Positions 11,019 through 22,748 of a stretch of DNA of 64,000 nucleotides are shown in pieces. A program made the translations under genes and the position numbers. A model generated the notes under the pieces. That model worked only from the letters and a program-made list of their open reading frames with translations. It searched no databases and had not been told where the DNA came from. Numbering within the stretch: the stretch's first letter is position 1; each line of letters opens with the position of its first letter. Source of the stretch: Fratercula arctica (taxonomy: Eukaryota; Chordata; Aves; Charadriiformes; Alcidae); NCBI GenBank assembly GCA_947846985.1, contig CANTUZ010000006.1, positions 44,747,707 to 44,811,706 of the forward strand, read 5' to 3'.

Positions 11019-14000
11019 GACATTCTTGTTGTTCTCCTTCTACCCTCCTTACAAGTTCCCTTTACTTACTGTGGGAGAAAATGCTTTCTTCCAATGTCAG
11101 AAGCCAGAGAGAGGAGTCAGCTTTTTTAAGCCGGTGCTTTATATAATTTTGGGTGAACAAAATGGGTCAGGGCTTGTGCTGCTGACTTCTCAATAAGAAC
11201 AGCTGAAGAAAAGCGTTAGTGCCGCGGTGTGTATGACTGTGTGGGACTGTGATTTTCTTCTCTGGTTTAGTCTGAGAGAGCCAGGAGTCCTACATAAGCA
11301 GTAAGAAGTGCTGAGCAGGAGGCAGGAAACCTGCAATGAATATGGGCTGTGACACCGCTCAAAAATGATTAGCGGTGTTAGAACTGCCGACACTGATCCA
11401 ACCATGCCAGTGGTAAAATTAATGAGGTCCCCTTGTGTTGAAAGTCTCGAGGTTTTCCTACCGCGTCTCAGTCCCCCAAACACTGAAAGCCTCCATCAAA
11501 GCCGGGACTTTGGGAGTTCAGAGCAAGACAGCTGCAATTCTGGGTTTATTAAATAGCAAGTTTCAAATTGTGTGTTGAGAAATGTGTGGGCAGTCGTAGT
11601 CTTGACAGTGCTGCTTTGGACTAAATTCTGTCATTCTGACTTATTTTATAAGATATATAGCTTTTGATTTAACAATATTACATAGAAACAGTGTCTGGTT
11701 TTGTCAGTCATCTATGCAAGCACTACAACCCTCATAAATTAACTGGAGTTGCAGTCTATAGTAAGTAAATACTTTTCCCGTGCAATTGTACACAAATAGT
11801 TTGATGCCTCCAGCTGGGAACGTCTTCAGCCTTAACATGGTTTTCCTCTGCTGCATGCTAAATTGCAAATCAAAGGCACTGACTCCTCCTCAGATTTAAA
11901 GATGTGTCTCCCCTTTCCAGTGCTTTGAACCAAACCATGCACGTGGACTAAAACTTCAGCCAGGCATAAGACTATGAAAATAGTTTAGACCAAATGTTAT
12001 CAAGGATGTAACAAGGATGTTATCTGGCAGATGTAATACTTCTGAGTCCAAACTTTTCTATATAACGTTTCTCTCCTGAGTGCAATCTGCACTAAAATAT
12101 AATGAGGTGTCACTTTTACCCACTCTGTACAAGCTAATGAAGGACCTTAAAAATGTACAGTGGTTAATACAATGATTTGCGTTTTATGTTTCCCTAAATC
12201 CCTGTCCATCTTGCTTATTTACTTTCCATCTAAATATTGTAAATGAAAGCAATAATGACTGATGAGGGTAAACAATGCTTTGCAGTATGCAAAGGAAACA
12301 TCAATAAACAAGAGTTGTAGAGCAGCAACAAAGGTCACTTGTTCTCTAGAGACCATAAATTTAAAAAAAAAAAAAAGTTACCTATAATCAGCCCAAGAGA
12401 GTCTTATGTTCTGATGACTGTTAACAAGTGAAATAAAATCCTCCCCGCTATATGTGCGTGGTGAAGAGTGCTGGCCCGTGAAGTACGACCTAGGGAACAC
12501 AACCTCAGAATTATGCTCTGAACTATAAAAGAGAAACAGAGAGACCAAATTAGTATTACGGCTGGCTTGGAAAATCTATTTACTTTGTAATTAACGCAAA
12601 TAACTTCTGGTTTGAATATCTCCTTCCCCCTCTAAATACTTGCAGGAACTTCTTTTCTTTCCTCTGGAAAGAAAATTCAATTATTAAATTCTATCAAATG
12701 GTGGTTTACCCCACTATGTAATCTGTGGACTGATCCATCATACTACGACATGAAGACATAGTTCTGGTGAACACGTAGATGGGGATATTAAGAAGCAGCT
12801 TTGAAGAATTCCATGCTTTGGGGAGGATTCCTGTTCGAGCTGTTGTTCTGGGAGCTCATTTGATCATCATCATCAAAAGTTAAGAGCATGAATTGGAGTA
12901 TTAAATCGATTTCTTCAATTTATCTGCACCTGTATAATAGGCTTGGGATCTATGTGCCTATTTGTTATTAATTCCTTAAGACTCAGGTAGTTTTGAGAAT
13001 ACCATGTTTTATTACGTATGAGCCAGAACCATTCTAGCTTTGAAATGTCCGAGAGAGCTGATATGATCAAATGTAAAGCATCTCCCTCCAGAAAACACTT
13101 TCTCCTCCAGCTTTTGGCAGGCACCTGGGGAGTTCATTATTTTCTGGGCTATTGATTCCATCATCCGTTCACGTGAGGCTGGGGTATCCCACAAGAAAAA
13201 TCCGGCACAGTAGGTAGCATCATCTTTGGAGGATCCCATTATTTAATATATATTAAAGATATAGAGGTAATAGGACAAATTTAATTGTCTAGTCTGATTT
13301 CAAGTATAACCCTATTGAGAGGAATTCTGTGCTCTGAGCCCTTTTGTCCTCTCTGACTTCAAGCAACCTTAAAACAAGGCTGACATAGAAACAAGCAAAC
13401 AAAATTTTCAAGTTACATAGACTCTGCTCACAATCACGTGTAAATCTTAGGGTGAAAAAAAAAATACCAAAAATATTTTAAGGGTAGAATATTAAATAAA
13501 AACAATACTCCATGAGTTATAAAATATTTCAGAAGTTGTGATCAACTGGAAGAGGTGGGGAGGAAGAAAACTGTTGTTTGAGTTATTACTTTATTGTATT
13601 TGAGATGGTACCTAATTTTTAGAATCCAGCCCGAAGGGTTGTCATTAGTGATATTTAAACCAGCATTTGCAGCACCCTCTGCAGGCATCGAACACAAAAT
13701 TGTGTTGCTGCTGTTGTACTTGATTTCCCTCGCTGCTTTGGTGCAGGGAGTGGAGTTATTCTGGAAGAAAGGATTTCAGCCCCTTTTCCAAAACCAAAGA
13801 TCTGCACACGTGCTAGTGGTTCTACACTGCTCATGGCAGTTAGATATTCTTTTTCCTAATGCGATTATCCGGTCTCTCTGGGCTGCTGTAGCAGTTAGAT
13901 ATTTTTCTGAAGTCTCCCTTCTGAACTTCAATGGGGTGAAAATCACGTGTTTTGCCTATCATTGCTACCAGGTGGTTTTAGTCAAAAAGCCTTGATCTTG

Positions 14001-14211
14001 AAAAGATTTCTCTTTTAGTATGGCTAATATTCCTTTCAGAGGTTTGATTTTTAATATGAAAAAAAATCACTAACTAATCTTTTCAATTTGCGTGTTCATT
14101 ACCCTGTAAAAAAAAAATTATTTCAAATGAGGGAGCCTAAATACAATGCTTAAAAAGGGATTTCAATGTGTGCATCCCTTGTGTTGCCACAAGTAATTCT
14201 TTCTCCTGCCT
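11019..14211. other. No gene recognised
   Basis: Short open frames only. The longest, 13594-13995 plus (133 codons, hydrophobic-rich), resembles no known family. A 13-bp direct repeat GCAGTTAGATATT lies at 13836-13848 and 13891-13903. An A-tract lies near 12361. Confidence 0.4.
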
Positions 14212-14229
14212 TACTGTACATGTACAGTA
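14212..14229. repeat. 18-bp perfect palindrome
   Basis: TACTGTACATGTACAGTA is identical to its own reverse complement with no spacer. About 0.2 palindromes of 18 bp are expected by chance in 64 kb of random sequence. It sits directly beside an AT-rich candidate regulatory block. It could be a dimeric transcription-factor site or a chance structure. Confidence 0.85.
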
Positions 14230-14400
14230 CACAATTACCATACTTATTCTGGGCATATTTAATTAGGAAATAGTCTCAATTTAGCTTTCTTCCAGTTAAT
14301 TGATTTGATGCATAATTGGTGTAGCATTAGCCGAAGTCTCTGCTATTGAAGAATCCTGTGCAGGTTATTAACTGGTGTTTCATCAGGTGTTTCAAACATA
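14230..14400. promoter_or_regulatory. Candidate conserved non-coding block
   Basis: Unique sequence with clustered homeodomain/POU-like cores, including TTTAATTAGG, AGTTAATTGATT and GATGCATAATTGG, over about 100 bp. There is no open frame or repeat. This density of intact TAAT/ATTA motifs is the best enhancer-like signature in the window, but it rests on composition alone. Confidence 0.28.
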
Positions 14401-17133
14401 AATTCTGATCATAAATTCTGTGTTGATGTAACACGGGACTTGTCAGCTACACAGCGAAAGAAGAAATTAGAGTTCGTACACCCGTAAAATATAAAGAAGG
14501 TTTTTATTTTTTTTTTTTTTATTCTTGGAATTTTATTAAGTACCATATTTTAAGCCAGGTTCTTAATCATGAAAGCTACTTAATTGCATTGAAAATTTTG
14601 TCTCTCAGTTGTCTTGCTTTAAATTTTCTTACTGCATTTTGGAGGATATAAGCATTTACATGACATCTAAATATGCACAAAATGCAAGGACTTAATTTAA
14701 ATATGAGTATCAATATCCTGGTGCATTGGACAAGTTATAAAATATATTCATTATAAATAACAATAAAAATAACTGTAAAAGCTATAGAATATTAAGTAGT
14801 GGAATTGGGTTTTTTTCTTCATATCTATAGTTTTTGGAGACCACTATAAAATTTTTTGTTTAATATTTTATATATGCTTCCTGAAATGGGGCATATTTTC
14901 CAGTCCTGTTGGAACAAATATAAAAAATAATTAGTGAATTTGAAGAACTTAATCTTTACGTTCTGGTGTGTGTTTTGTTTTGTTAAAAAAAAAAAAAAAA
15001 AAAAAATTAAGAACTAATGTATTTACAAGTAGGTTTAAGAGCATTTAAATTTCCCACCTGTTGTTAATTATGTTCTGAGATTCATGACCTGTGATGATAT
15101 CTTATTGAAAATAACACAATGATTTGAGGTTTTTTCTTAAGTGGGTTTTATAGGATACACTGTGGTGGAGTATTTAAAGGGCTTCTAAATGGGCAAGCTA
15201 TTCTGCCAAAACAGAAGTAAATCGAAGAATTCAAGATAAGTTTTGAACGTTTCAAAATTATTCTGTTTTTCTCCAGTTAGGAATGAAATTCGTCCTTTTC
15301 TTAAGTACGTACCTGAAGTGTTTCCACTTAGGCTTTTATTTCTTCTTCATCCCTAGTGTGCCCAGAAGACTTCATTTAAGTGCTGTTCTGTAGAGTTGAT
15401 CTTTATGGCACTTGAAGAGACAAATGGCAGGCAGCTCACAATAGCAGCCAATTAAAAATGGGTGATTTAAATGTGTTATGGGAACAATGCTTTTTTTTAT
15501 GCAGTCTGCCATTCTTTCCGTCTCCTCTGATCATGTTAAAATATCCTGTCCACACCCTCTGTACGTACTAAATTAATGACTTTTCAAATTTTTTTTAGTG
15601 GAATTTTTCAAATATTTTAAAAACTGAAATAGCTATAGTTACTTGTTGGAATAACATAAAGAAAAATTCGTATCTGATTTTTAGTCACCTTGAAATTGTA
15701 GGAAAAATTGTTGGTATAGATAGAAAGAAAGACTTAGAGAAGGAAATAAGGAAGTAATCACAGTTTATATCCATTCTGTATCATTGCACTGACTGAATCG
15801 GTGTCAGGGCAAACAGAGGATGTCCTAACAGGAATTATGTAATGAAACTAAAAAGAGAATTCTTGGAAAATATTTCCTAGAAAAACTAATATTTGCCTGC
15901 TGTGAAGTCCGGATTTTTTTTTTTTTTTTGGATGAAAATCATGTTTTGGAGTTTAATGCAGAAATATGTAACTAGAGGTATGTAGCCTAATCGTTTGTAG
16001 GAAAATCCCTTGAAGGAGTTTCATCTGAATTCAATATTCACACCTCCAAGAAAAGGGTCAAATGCAATTTTTCAGGATGATGTTGCTATTATAGTCAAGA
16101 AACAAATACAGGCAGATAACGGGCAGCATTATCTGGAAGGTCAGGAACAAATTAAATAAAAGATTGGAGCTGTCAGGATTGTAGATCATTGTGTGGAAGA
16201 GACAGGGGTGTGTAAAAATATCGCATTGATATAAGGACGTTATTGCGGATGCTGGTAGCTGTGATTTACATGCTAATGGTGGATATTTGTGGTTCTTAGA
16301 GCGCGTAAATTATTTTCTCAACAGATCTACTTAGCAAGGTAAACACACTTCTTAAATGTATTTTAGCATATACGACCTCTCAAAATGCGCCTTTATCATG
16401 CGCTGGCAGATGCTCGTCAAAGCGATTTATTTTACCACCGTGGCCAGGAAGAAGGAGGTGTGAGGAACCAAAGCGAGCAGCCAACGCCATGGCAATTCTG
16501 TTCAGTGAAACAATTCTTCCACTTCCTGATGATATTCCTTTCTTTTAATCCAGCTTTGCATGCAAGACCCTGCCAGGTGCCCTCCCCATACCTGGAGTCA
16601 ATTGCTGTGATGTTTTCACAGTTTCTTAAGGTATTTGCTGTTCTAATGTAGAAAAGCAGAAAATACTTTTTCCTTGAAAAAAATTGCTTCAGTCACTATA
16701 ATTGTCCAAATGTAACAAAACATTTTACAAAACACAGCTGAGAAATGGATGAGTAACCATGTTTAAGTATAAATTGTTTAATATGGGGAGGTAAAACTGT
16801 TCTTGATTCCACTTGTGAAAATTGAAGAAAAAACGAAAAAGAACAAAAGAAACCACTTCCGGTGTCTAATTTTTCTTTTTAATAGGAAAAAAAAAAAGGC
16901 AATTGAAGGCCAGCTACCATTTTGCACCCAGTATTTTCAAACAAAGCCATAGTAATTTCAAACATATATGAGGCTTTCTGGGAAGGCACCGTTCTTAGAC
17001 TTGGTCGCTGTAACACCTAAGGAGAAAAATGGTTTTGTCCCTAAGGCAGAAGAGATTAGGGATGCCTGAAACAAAACTGTTATGAGGATGACACTCTTCG
17101 TTTTGCTATGTGAGGCTTTTTGTTTGTTGTTTT
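14401..17133. other. No gene recognised; A/T tracts
   Basis: Very AT-rich. It holds a T-tract near 14504, the longest A-run of the window (22 A) at 14985-15006 and a T-tract near 15914. The block at about 15410-15560, with CAGCCAATTAAAAATGGG, could be a conserved element but is weaker than the one at 14230. No element lies upstream of the A-runs to suggest a retroposon tail. Confidence 0.4.
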
Positions 17134-17249
17134 GGTTTGTGGGGTTTTTTGTTGGGTTTTTTTTTTAGGTTTTTGGTTTTGTTTTTTTTTTTTTTTAAAA
17201 AAAAAAAAAAACACCAAACCAAAAAAAACCCCAAAAAAACTCCACAAAC
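17134..17249. repeat. Imperfect inverted repeat with T/A junction
   Basis: A T/G-rich left arm (17134-17196, opening GGTTTGTGGGG and ending in T15) is followed immediately by an A/C-rich right arm (17197-17249, opening A15 and ending CTCCACAAAC). The right arm's reverse complement follows the left arm's order of G- and T-blocks with small length differences. A fold-back with almost no loop would form. The two-strand pattern could come from fold-back synthesis in a T/G-rich tract. The open frame through it is an artefact of homopolymers. Confidence 0.7.
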
Positions 17250-18210
17250 TTAACATACAACTTTCCCTGGTAAAGGGATGTGTTGACTGGAGTAGTCAGT
17301 TCACTGCATCGTTGAGTTAATTCCTAAGGTGCTTGAGGTGCTTGGAGCTTACCCACCTGGAAACTGTCAGTCAAAAGTCATTAAAATATATACTTTATGT
17401 TATCAATCCCAGTCTGATAATTTAAAATAAATCTCACAATCCTGTTTTCACATATAATTTAGTTTTCCATTTATCTTCCTCACTTGCTGGTTTTAAATTT
17501 TTATGCTTCTTTCTTTTGACAATTTGGCTGCACTAAAGCACGTTACTAATTTGTTGTTACCAGATGGAGACCCACTGAAGAAATCGTTTGTTTGTTTTTT
17601 TTTTTTTTTAATGTTCAGCAAACATCAGACAAAAATTATTGGTAGCAAACCAAAGCTTGGTTTGTTATTCCTGTTTGATTTCGTATGTTTCTAATTTAAT
17701 AGTGCATTTGCATAGTGTATAATATTCGGGAACATGAGTGAAACTTCATTTTTCTCTGTCTCTGGGTAAGGTGGATGCAGTCCTGTTAAGACTAGAGGTA
17801 TGTGGTGTACGATCATACAAAGAAATGGAGGGTGGTTTGTGAGCTCCTAGTGCAAGTCAGGCTGATAGGTCTGTATGGTAAAAATAACTGTATGACGTCA
17901 ACAACAAAATAAGGAAAATAGCACAATCCCACCTCATAGTGGCTCATCAGCTCCAGATCTCACATGATCTCATTAGTTCAGGGGTACTCGCATGCTCTCA
18001 GAAAAAATATGAAAGCAGATACGATGGAGATGATGAATTAAGGAACCACACGCAGTAGATAGTGAAGTGAGTATTGCTGCCTTCGGAAGGATTGATGAGA
18101 TTTGTTCTGTGAAAGAGCCTGCTATATTGTCATCTGTGAACTGTGGAAATTTGGATATCCATTTCCTCCATTTCAAATCAATGATATCTTATCTAAGAAA
18201 TGTGTCTGAA
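17250..18210. other. No gene recognised
   Basis: Nothing beyond a T-tract near 17597 and a loose 7-bp-arm palindrome near 17647 (CAAACCA/TGGTTTG). Confidence 0.45.
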
Positions 18211-18228
18211 TATGTGTATATACACATA
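18211..18228. repeat. 18-bp perfect palindrome
   Basis: TATGTGTATATACACATA reads identically on both strands. Its composition (TG/CA steps around TATA) makes a microsatellite-like origin more likely than for the palindrome at 14212. Confidence 0.8.
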
Positions 18229-18492
18229 ATTGTGTGAAGGAAAACTAAATTAGAGCTTACAGCTTCACAAACTGTTACAATGGAAGGAGCAAATAGCTGT
18301 GGTACGGCTTCAGAAAGAACTTGCTGTAATGAAATATGAATAGGGAAATCAATCGGTACTGTGCGGTTTTTATGGGAATCTGTTGAACGATTGGTTTAGA
18401 GAGATTTGCACAATCTGGACAGCGGTGACCGGAGTGTCTGTTTTGTGGTGTGAGCAAAGCCACGTGCTGGTTAACACACACAGGGGTTTCCT

Positions 18493-18621
18493 CGTGGCGG
18501 CTGCAGCACTGATGCTGAAGCGTTTGTGATGTGGCCGGGCTTGTCCCGCGCGCGTCGCAGTCGCACAGGACGGGTGGTGTGGGCGTCCTCCGGCTGGTGC
18601 CGCTGGCAGCGATGCCGCGCG
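18493..18621. promoter_or_regulatory. Compact CpG-rich patch, possible promoter
   Basis: About 18 CpG in roughly 130 bp, including CCCGCGCGCG and CCGCGCGGG. This is the densest CpG cluster in the window and is far above the surrounding AT-rich sequence. Several long overlapping open frames (90-140 codons, three on the minus strand and one on plus) are a by-product of the GC content. No TATA box was seen. An exon-like segment follows on the + strand at 19328-19406, so a small CpG-island promoter is a reasonable guess. Against this, the patch is shorter than a classical island and no convincing first-exon donor follows it. Confidence 0.35.
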
Positions 18622-19327
18622 GGCTTCCAGTGTCCTCTGGAAGATCTCCAGGATGAGTTTTGCTTCTCCAAGTTGCCAAACAACTTGGTTTGCCCAAGTC
18701 GTCTTCTGTTTTTTTTTGTAGATCCTCGCTCTAGCCACATCCTTTTTGGTTTCTTTGCTGGGGCACTCTTCTGTCTCCGATTACATCTGTGCTCTTGAAG
18801 GTTGCTGAAGAGGCAAAGAGAGGGGACAGCATGTGAAGGATTAATATAAAAGAGCATTTACACCCTTAGATTTATTACAACAAGAAGCTTTAATAACAGT
18901 GTAGATACCAGAAGCTGCACTGAAGCCTTCATAAGCAGTACAAAGAGATGAAATGTAATGCGCTGTATACATAGTTGAAATATCATTGCTACCTAAAGTG
19001 CAGCACTTACACTCAGAGTGCTCTCTAATCCGTTTTAAATTGCATATGAATACTTCAGTGATAATGCCATCTTTTTTCATCAGTGTGTTGCGTTTTTTAA
19101 AACACAATCATTGATCCTATAAAAGCCCCACATTTCTGCCTGAGCCTGTTCCCAGACGTGGTCTTGTATTTGCTGTGTATATATATATGTGCTGGCAGTG
19201 TATTTTGAGTTTTGGAACAGCACAGGGCTTGATATATTAAATAAAAATTGTGGGTTGGGGTTTACTAGGCGGCACAGAAAGGGGTTCAGCCTCCTTGTTG
19301 ACTACGTTTCCCTCTCCCCTGCCACAG
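18622..19327. other. No gene recognised
   Basis: Mostly AT-rich after 18800, with a (TA)n stretch near 19180. Nothing else is assignable. Confidence 0.4.
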
Positions 19328-19406
19328 GAGAGCCCCTCGCAGCTGGGCCAGCGCCGAGGGGGCTGCCGGTTCCTGCGAGCCGTATATCCACCTCTAGCAC
19401 AGCCTG
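19328..19406 (+). other. Exon-like segment with strong splice signals
   Basis: A 79-bp GC-rich segment is preceded by a long pyrimidine tract ending CTCCCCTGCCACAG and followed by CTG/GTGAGT, both close to vertebrate consensus. One frame is open and begins ESPSQLGQRRGG; the other possible frames are also open locally. If coding it would end in phase 1. No family is recognised. It lies about 0.7 kb downstream of the CpG-rich patch. It may be a coding or lncRNA exon, or a chance pairing of sites. Confidence 0.25.
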
Positions 19407-20040
19407 GTGAGTTTATCAGCCTCAGCCAGCCCCAGAAATGTCAAAACAAGACACTAAAATACCACAGCAGGTAGAACAAAAAGACCTGGCTGAATGTGGC
19501 ATGGTTTGTGAGCCTGCTGTGCAACAATTTCTACCCTTCGCAAAGCCTTGCCTGCTATTAATAGATGCTTGGATGTTCTATAAATATCCAATTTTAGTAA
19601 ATAAAGTTAGCCCTAAAGTACAGGACAGTGTTTTAGATGTGTTGCCTGGTGTTGCAAGCGCTTTACCTTTCTTCAGTTACACAGAATTTGGCACAAGACT
19701 CAGGTAAGTGACCGTTTCTGTAACGAAGCTCTTCGATCCTTTGTGCGATGGGGTTTTGTCTCTTGTCCAGGCTGCTGTCATCTGAAAGGGCACAAAGCCA
19801 CACGTCGGAGGTCAGAAGAGCTGGTTACTCAGCGGCGGGTCTCAGATCAATGCAGTCTGCCTTACAATTTATTCTAGTGCTGCTTTCAAACTTTGGAAGT
19901 GGATTCAGTGTGAAATTTGTCATACCCTTCCTATTCCTACTGTTGGAGAATGCAGAGAAATACAAACGCACAAAATTGCAGCCGTCATTGCTGAAGGCAG
20001 AAGACACCGTGTGATAGTACATGCACACGTGTAGCTTCGA
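19407..20040. other. Open frame with a donor-like end; no gene recognised
   Basis: A plus-strand open frame at 19438-19707 (89 codons, starting MSKQDTK) runs into CAG/GTAAGTG at 19703, a strong donor sequence, but its upstream acceptor (CAGCCCCAG) is weak. It is too close to 19406 for both segments to be separate exons of one transcript. No protein family is recognised. Confidence 0.3.
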
Positions 20041-20096
20041 GGGGCCAGAGCAGGTTGCTCAGGCCTTTATCCAGCTTGAAACCCCTCCAGCTAAAT
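20041..20096 (-). mobile_element. Possible short, degenerate CR1 fragment
   Basis: The sequence CAGGTTGCTCAGGCCTTTA followed by a CCAGCTTGAAA...CCTCCAGC pattern resembles the antisense of the CR1 3' untranslated region (core GGTTGCTCAGGGCC). Neither end of an element is visible and the rest has diverged beyond recognition by eye. Confidence 0.4.
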
Positions 20097-21882
20097 AACT
20101 TAAATCTCCTCTCCTCTACCACCTACTGCGTTTTGGCAGGCTGTGCCCATGTGCTCCTCTGGAAAGCACCTTCTCCCAGTGCAGTCCAGGGCTTTGGGAG
20201 GGCACGGGTCTGTGAGAGTGAAGTTAGCAGGATCTCATCAGGCTTTCACATCCAAGCACGCCGATCGCCTGCCCCTGCTTCTGGCGTCCTCTGAAAATAC
20301 TAAACTGCTTGCAGGCATGGCATGGAGGTTAGGCAGGAGAGGGATGGTTGAAATCAGTTGTACCTGTATTAAACAACACGTCTGTGCGTTGTTTATTAAT
20401 AACTTGTTCTGTGCTGATCATCCTACCTGTCCATTCCTCCAGAAGTTTCCTTGGGAATAGGTGGGGAAAATTGCTCTGAGAGCAAACACCAGCTGTAGAG
20501 GAGCCTCAGACCTTCGGCCGTTGCTGTTTGTGTTGTTACTAGAGAGGAAATTGCACCGCAAGTGAGAAGGCTTCTTGTGTTGTGTGAGACCGTGGTTGCT
20601 GTTGAGGTAATGTGTGATGCTACTGGGAAAGTTGCATCCAACTGGGAGAGGTGGGAGGGAGTGTGTAAGCACGGGGCGTCTGTCTGACTGCATGTTTTAA
20701 CAAATAATAGGTAAATATCAATGAATATATTTAAAAAAAAAAAACAACTTGTCACTGTTGTCAGCGCACAGTTGCATCTGCCTAGGGACTGTTTTAAGTT
20801 ATTTCCACCAGATTTGCTTGCGGTACGGATGCTCTCTGTGGAGCCAGCCTCATCTTTGTTCTTCTGGCAGGAACGTGGAAAGGTTCAGATTTCAAATCCA
20901 AATGGGTGTTAAGTAGCCGAATACCAATGAGTCCGTGGGGCTGAGGGGCAACATGGCTCTGTGGGTACGAAGGGCTTTAGGCTGAAGTACTGCAGTATTT
21001 GTCACGTTAGCGAAGAGAAAACCTGGGTTTCTCCATCAATTTTGACCAGAGCTTGGATGAAATAGCAATAAATGTCTGTTTAACGTATTAAGATGAATTT
21101 TGATTCACGTTGAAGTAGATTTCTCCGGTGATTTTTATTTTTTCAAAAGATTTGACTTGTTATGCAATTGCAAATGCTCTCAGTGTGTGTTTCCTTCCGT
21201 GGGATGGGACAGCGAGAGACCCAGAGCAGCACACAGGCTCTCAGCAGCCTTAGCGTACGCACAGGTACAATTTCTTTCACCTCAAACCACATCGGAGTTA
21301 CCATTTTATGTGTTCCTCTAGTGGTTGCTACAGACAAGCAGGGAGCTTAGGTTTTAGGCCTCTCTTCTGTGTCAAGGCGGAATTTTTTGGTCCCTCTACG
21401 CTAAGGGGCAGCACATCGCTTACACCAAAGAGGGAAAGAAGCTCTTTCCCCCACACACACTTATTGTGAAGGCACACAAGCGGTGGGTGACAGACTCTAC
21501 CATAGTAGTGTCATTAAAAGGCATCCTGGGTGCAGGATGGGTACAATTTATTGATGGGTACCCATTTAGTGATTTGATAGGGTATAATTTATTTTTTTAA
21601 AAGAGTTCTTAAAGTCAGGAGGAGTTTACTGAAGGGGAAAAAGGAGTTAAGGTGTGAGTATTTGCACCAAAACCTACAAGAGCAAAAAAGCCATTATTCT
21701 TCATGTCACTGTATTGTTAATAACTACTAGATATGTTGGTTTTCATTTTGTCACCAGAGGCAAAAAAAAAAAAAAACAAAACAAAACAAAATTGCCTATA
21801 AAAATATTTACTGTCAATGTTGCAGCTGCATTTTGATGAAAATGAGCTACTAAATGAAAACAAAACCTCACCTCTGCTCCAG
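20097..21882. other. No gene recognised
   Basis: Moderately GC-rich sequence to about 20700, then AT-rich. Overlapping short open frames on both strands show no recognisable product. An A-tract lies near 20730 and another near 21762. Confidence 0.4.
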
Positions 21883-21984
21883 GCACACTCCTGTACAAGC
21901 ACTGCTCTGTCTTTTCCATTTTTTGGAAGTGGGTCTTTATCCATCCCTGTGAACTGCCCAGGGTTGCTGAGATTTATTATCAAG
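21883..21984 (+). other. Exon-like segment, 102 bp
   Basis: It is bounded by an acceptor-like CTCACCTCTGCTCCAG and a donor-like AAG/GTGAGC. The length is a multiple of three, and two of three frames are open (one begins AHSCTSTALSF). Neither reading resembles a known protein. It could be a symmetric exon or a chance combination of sites. Confidence 0.18.
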
Positions 21985-22280
21985 GTGAGCTGGCTTCCGT
22001 CACGTGAAACATTATTAATGGCTTTGTGACAATTCCCATGAATTGCATCATGTGAACTTCCATTATCACTCTTATCGGCAACCTCCTAAAAACATCAAGG
22101 TTATTAGTTATTTATATTCTTCCTCTTATTTCACTGACCTCAAATTATATCATTGCTTTCAGTTTCACAACAGCTTTTGCCCTTCACAGTAGTGTCCATT
22201 ACTTTATGTGTTATGGAAGTCAAGCAGATTAGTAAAACAATATTCTCACCCAGCCCTAAAAACTGGTCAGGTTTAAAGCG
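21985..22280. promoter_or_regulatory. Candidate conserved non-coding block
   Basis: Unique sequence with E-box CACGTG near 22000, TTATTAATGG and GAATTGCATCATG motifs and no repeat or long frame. The impression of constraint is by composition only. Confidence 0.2.
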
Positions 22281-22555
22281 TTATTCTCTCTGTAAACCAA
22301 CTGTATATTTAAAACAGCTCCTGTAAAGCCGCTTCCTACCTGTGTTTACAGCTCTTGGACAGCTTAGTCCAGCAGAATTCATGTCATACTGCTGGCATTG
22401 AACAGGCAGAGCTATTGAATAGGATCTATGAATAAGTCTCTTGGCGAGGTCCCTGCAAACTAGAAGGTGCTCGGCTACTTGGAAACAGTTTGGTGAAAGC
22501 ATCTGAGTAATTACTGTAAACAAAGCATAAATGCATATAGATCTTAATTTGTTAA

Positions 22556-22748
22556 GTTCTTGAGGGTGGTGAGACACTGGAACAGGTTGTCCAGAGAAGT
22601 GGTAGAGGCCCCATCCCTGGAGACATTCAAGGCCGGGCTTGATGAGGCTCTGAGCAACCTGATCTAGTTGAAGATGTCCCTGCTCACTGCAGAGGGGTTG
22701 GACTAGATGACCTTTAAAGGTCCCTTCCAACCCAACACATTCTATGAA
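22556..22748 (+). mobile_element. CR1 LINE 3' fragment
   Basis: This is the 3' end of a CR1 non-LTR retrotransposon in sense orientation. Hallmarks in order are GAGGGTGGTGAGACACTGG, a CAACCTGATCTAGTTGAAG segment, GGTTGGACTAGATGACC, AGGTCCCTTCCAACCC and the terminal ATTCTATGA. It is strongly 5'-truncated to about 190 bp, as is usual for CR1, with no reverse-transcriptase coding. It is well preserved against the consensus as I know it, suggesting moderate age. The 170-codon minus-strand open frame at 22281-22793 is partly antisense CR1 and should not be annotated as a gene. Confidence 0.95.

Noticed and set aside
10855..11196. 113-codon plus-strand frame rich in Phe, Gly and Trp
   Set aside because: It translates the T/G-rich low-complexity tract and the hairpin.
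14985..15006. A22 run as a retroposon tail
   Set aside because: No recognisable element lies upstream and no flanking target duplication was seen; other A/T runs in the window are equally bare.
18275..18857. Three overlapping minus-strand frames of 122-140 codons over the CpG-rich patch
   Set aside because: Stop codons are scarce in all frames where GC and CpG are high. Three mutually overlapping frames cannot all be genes and none matches a known family.
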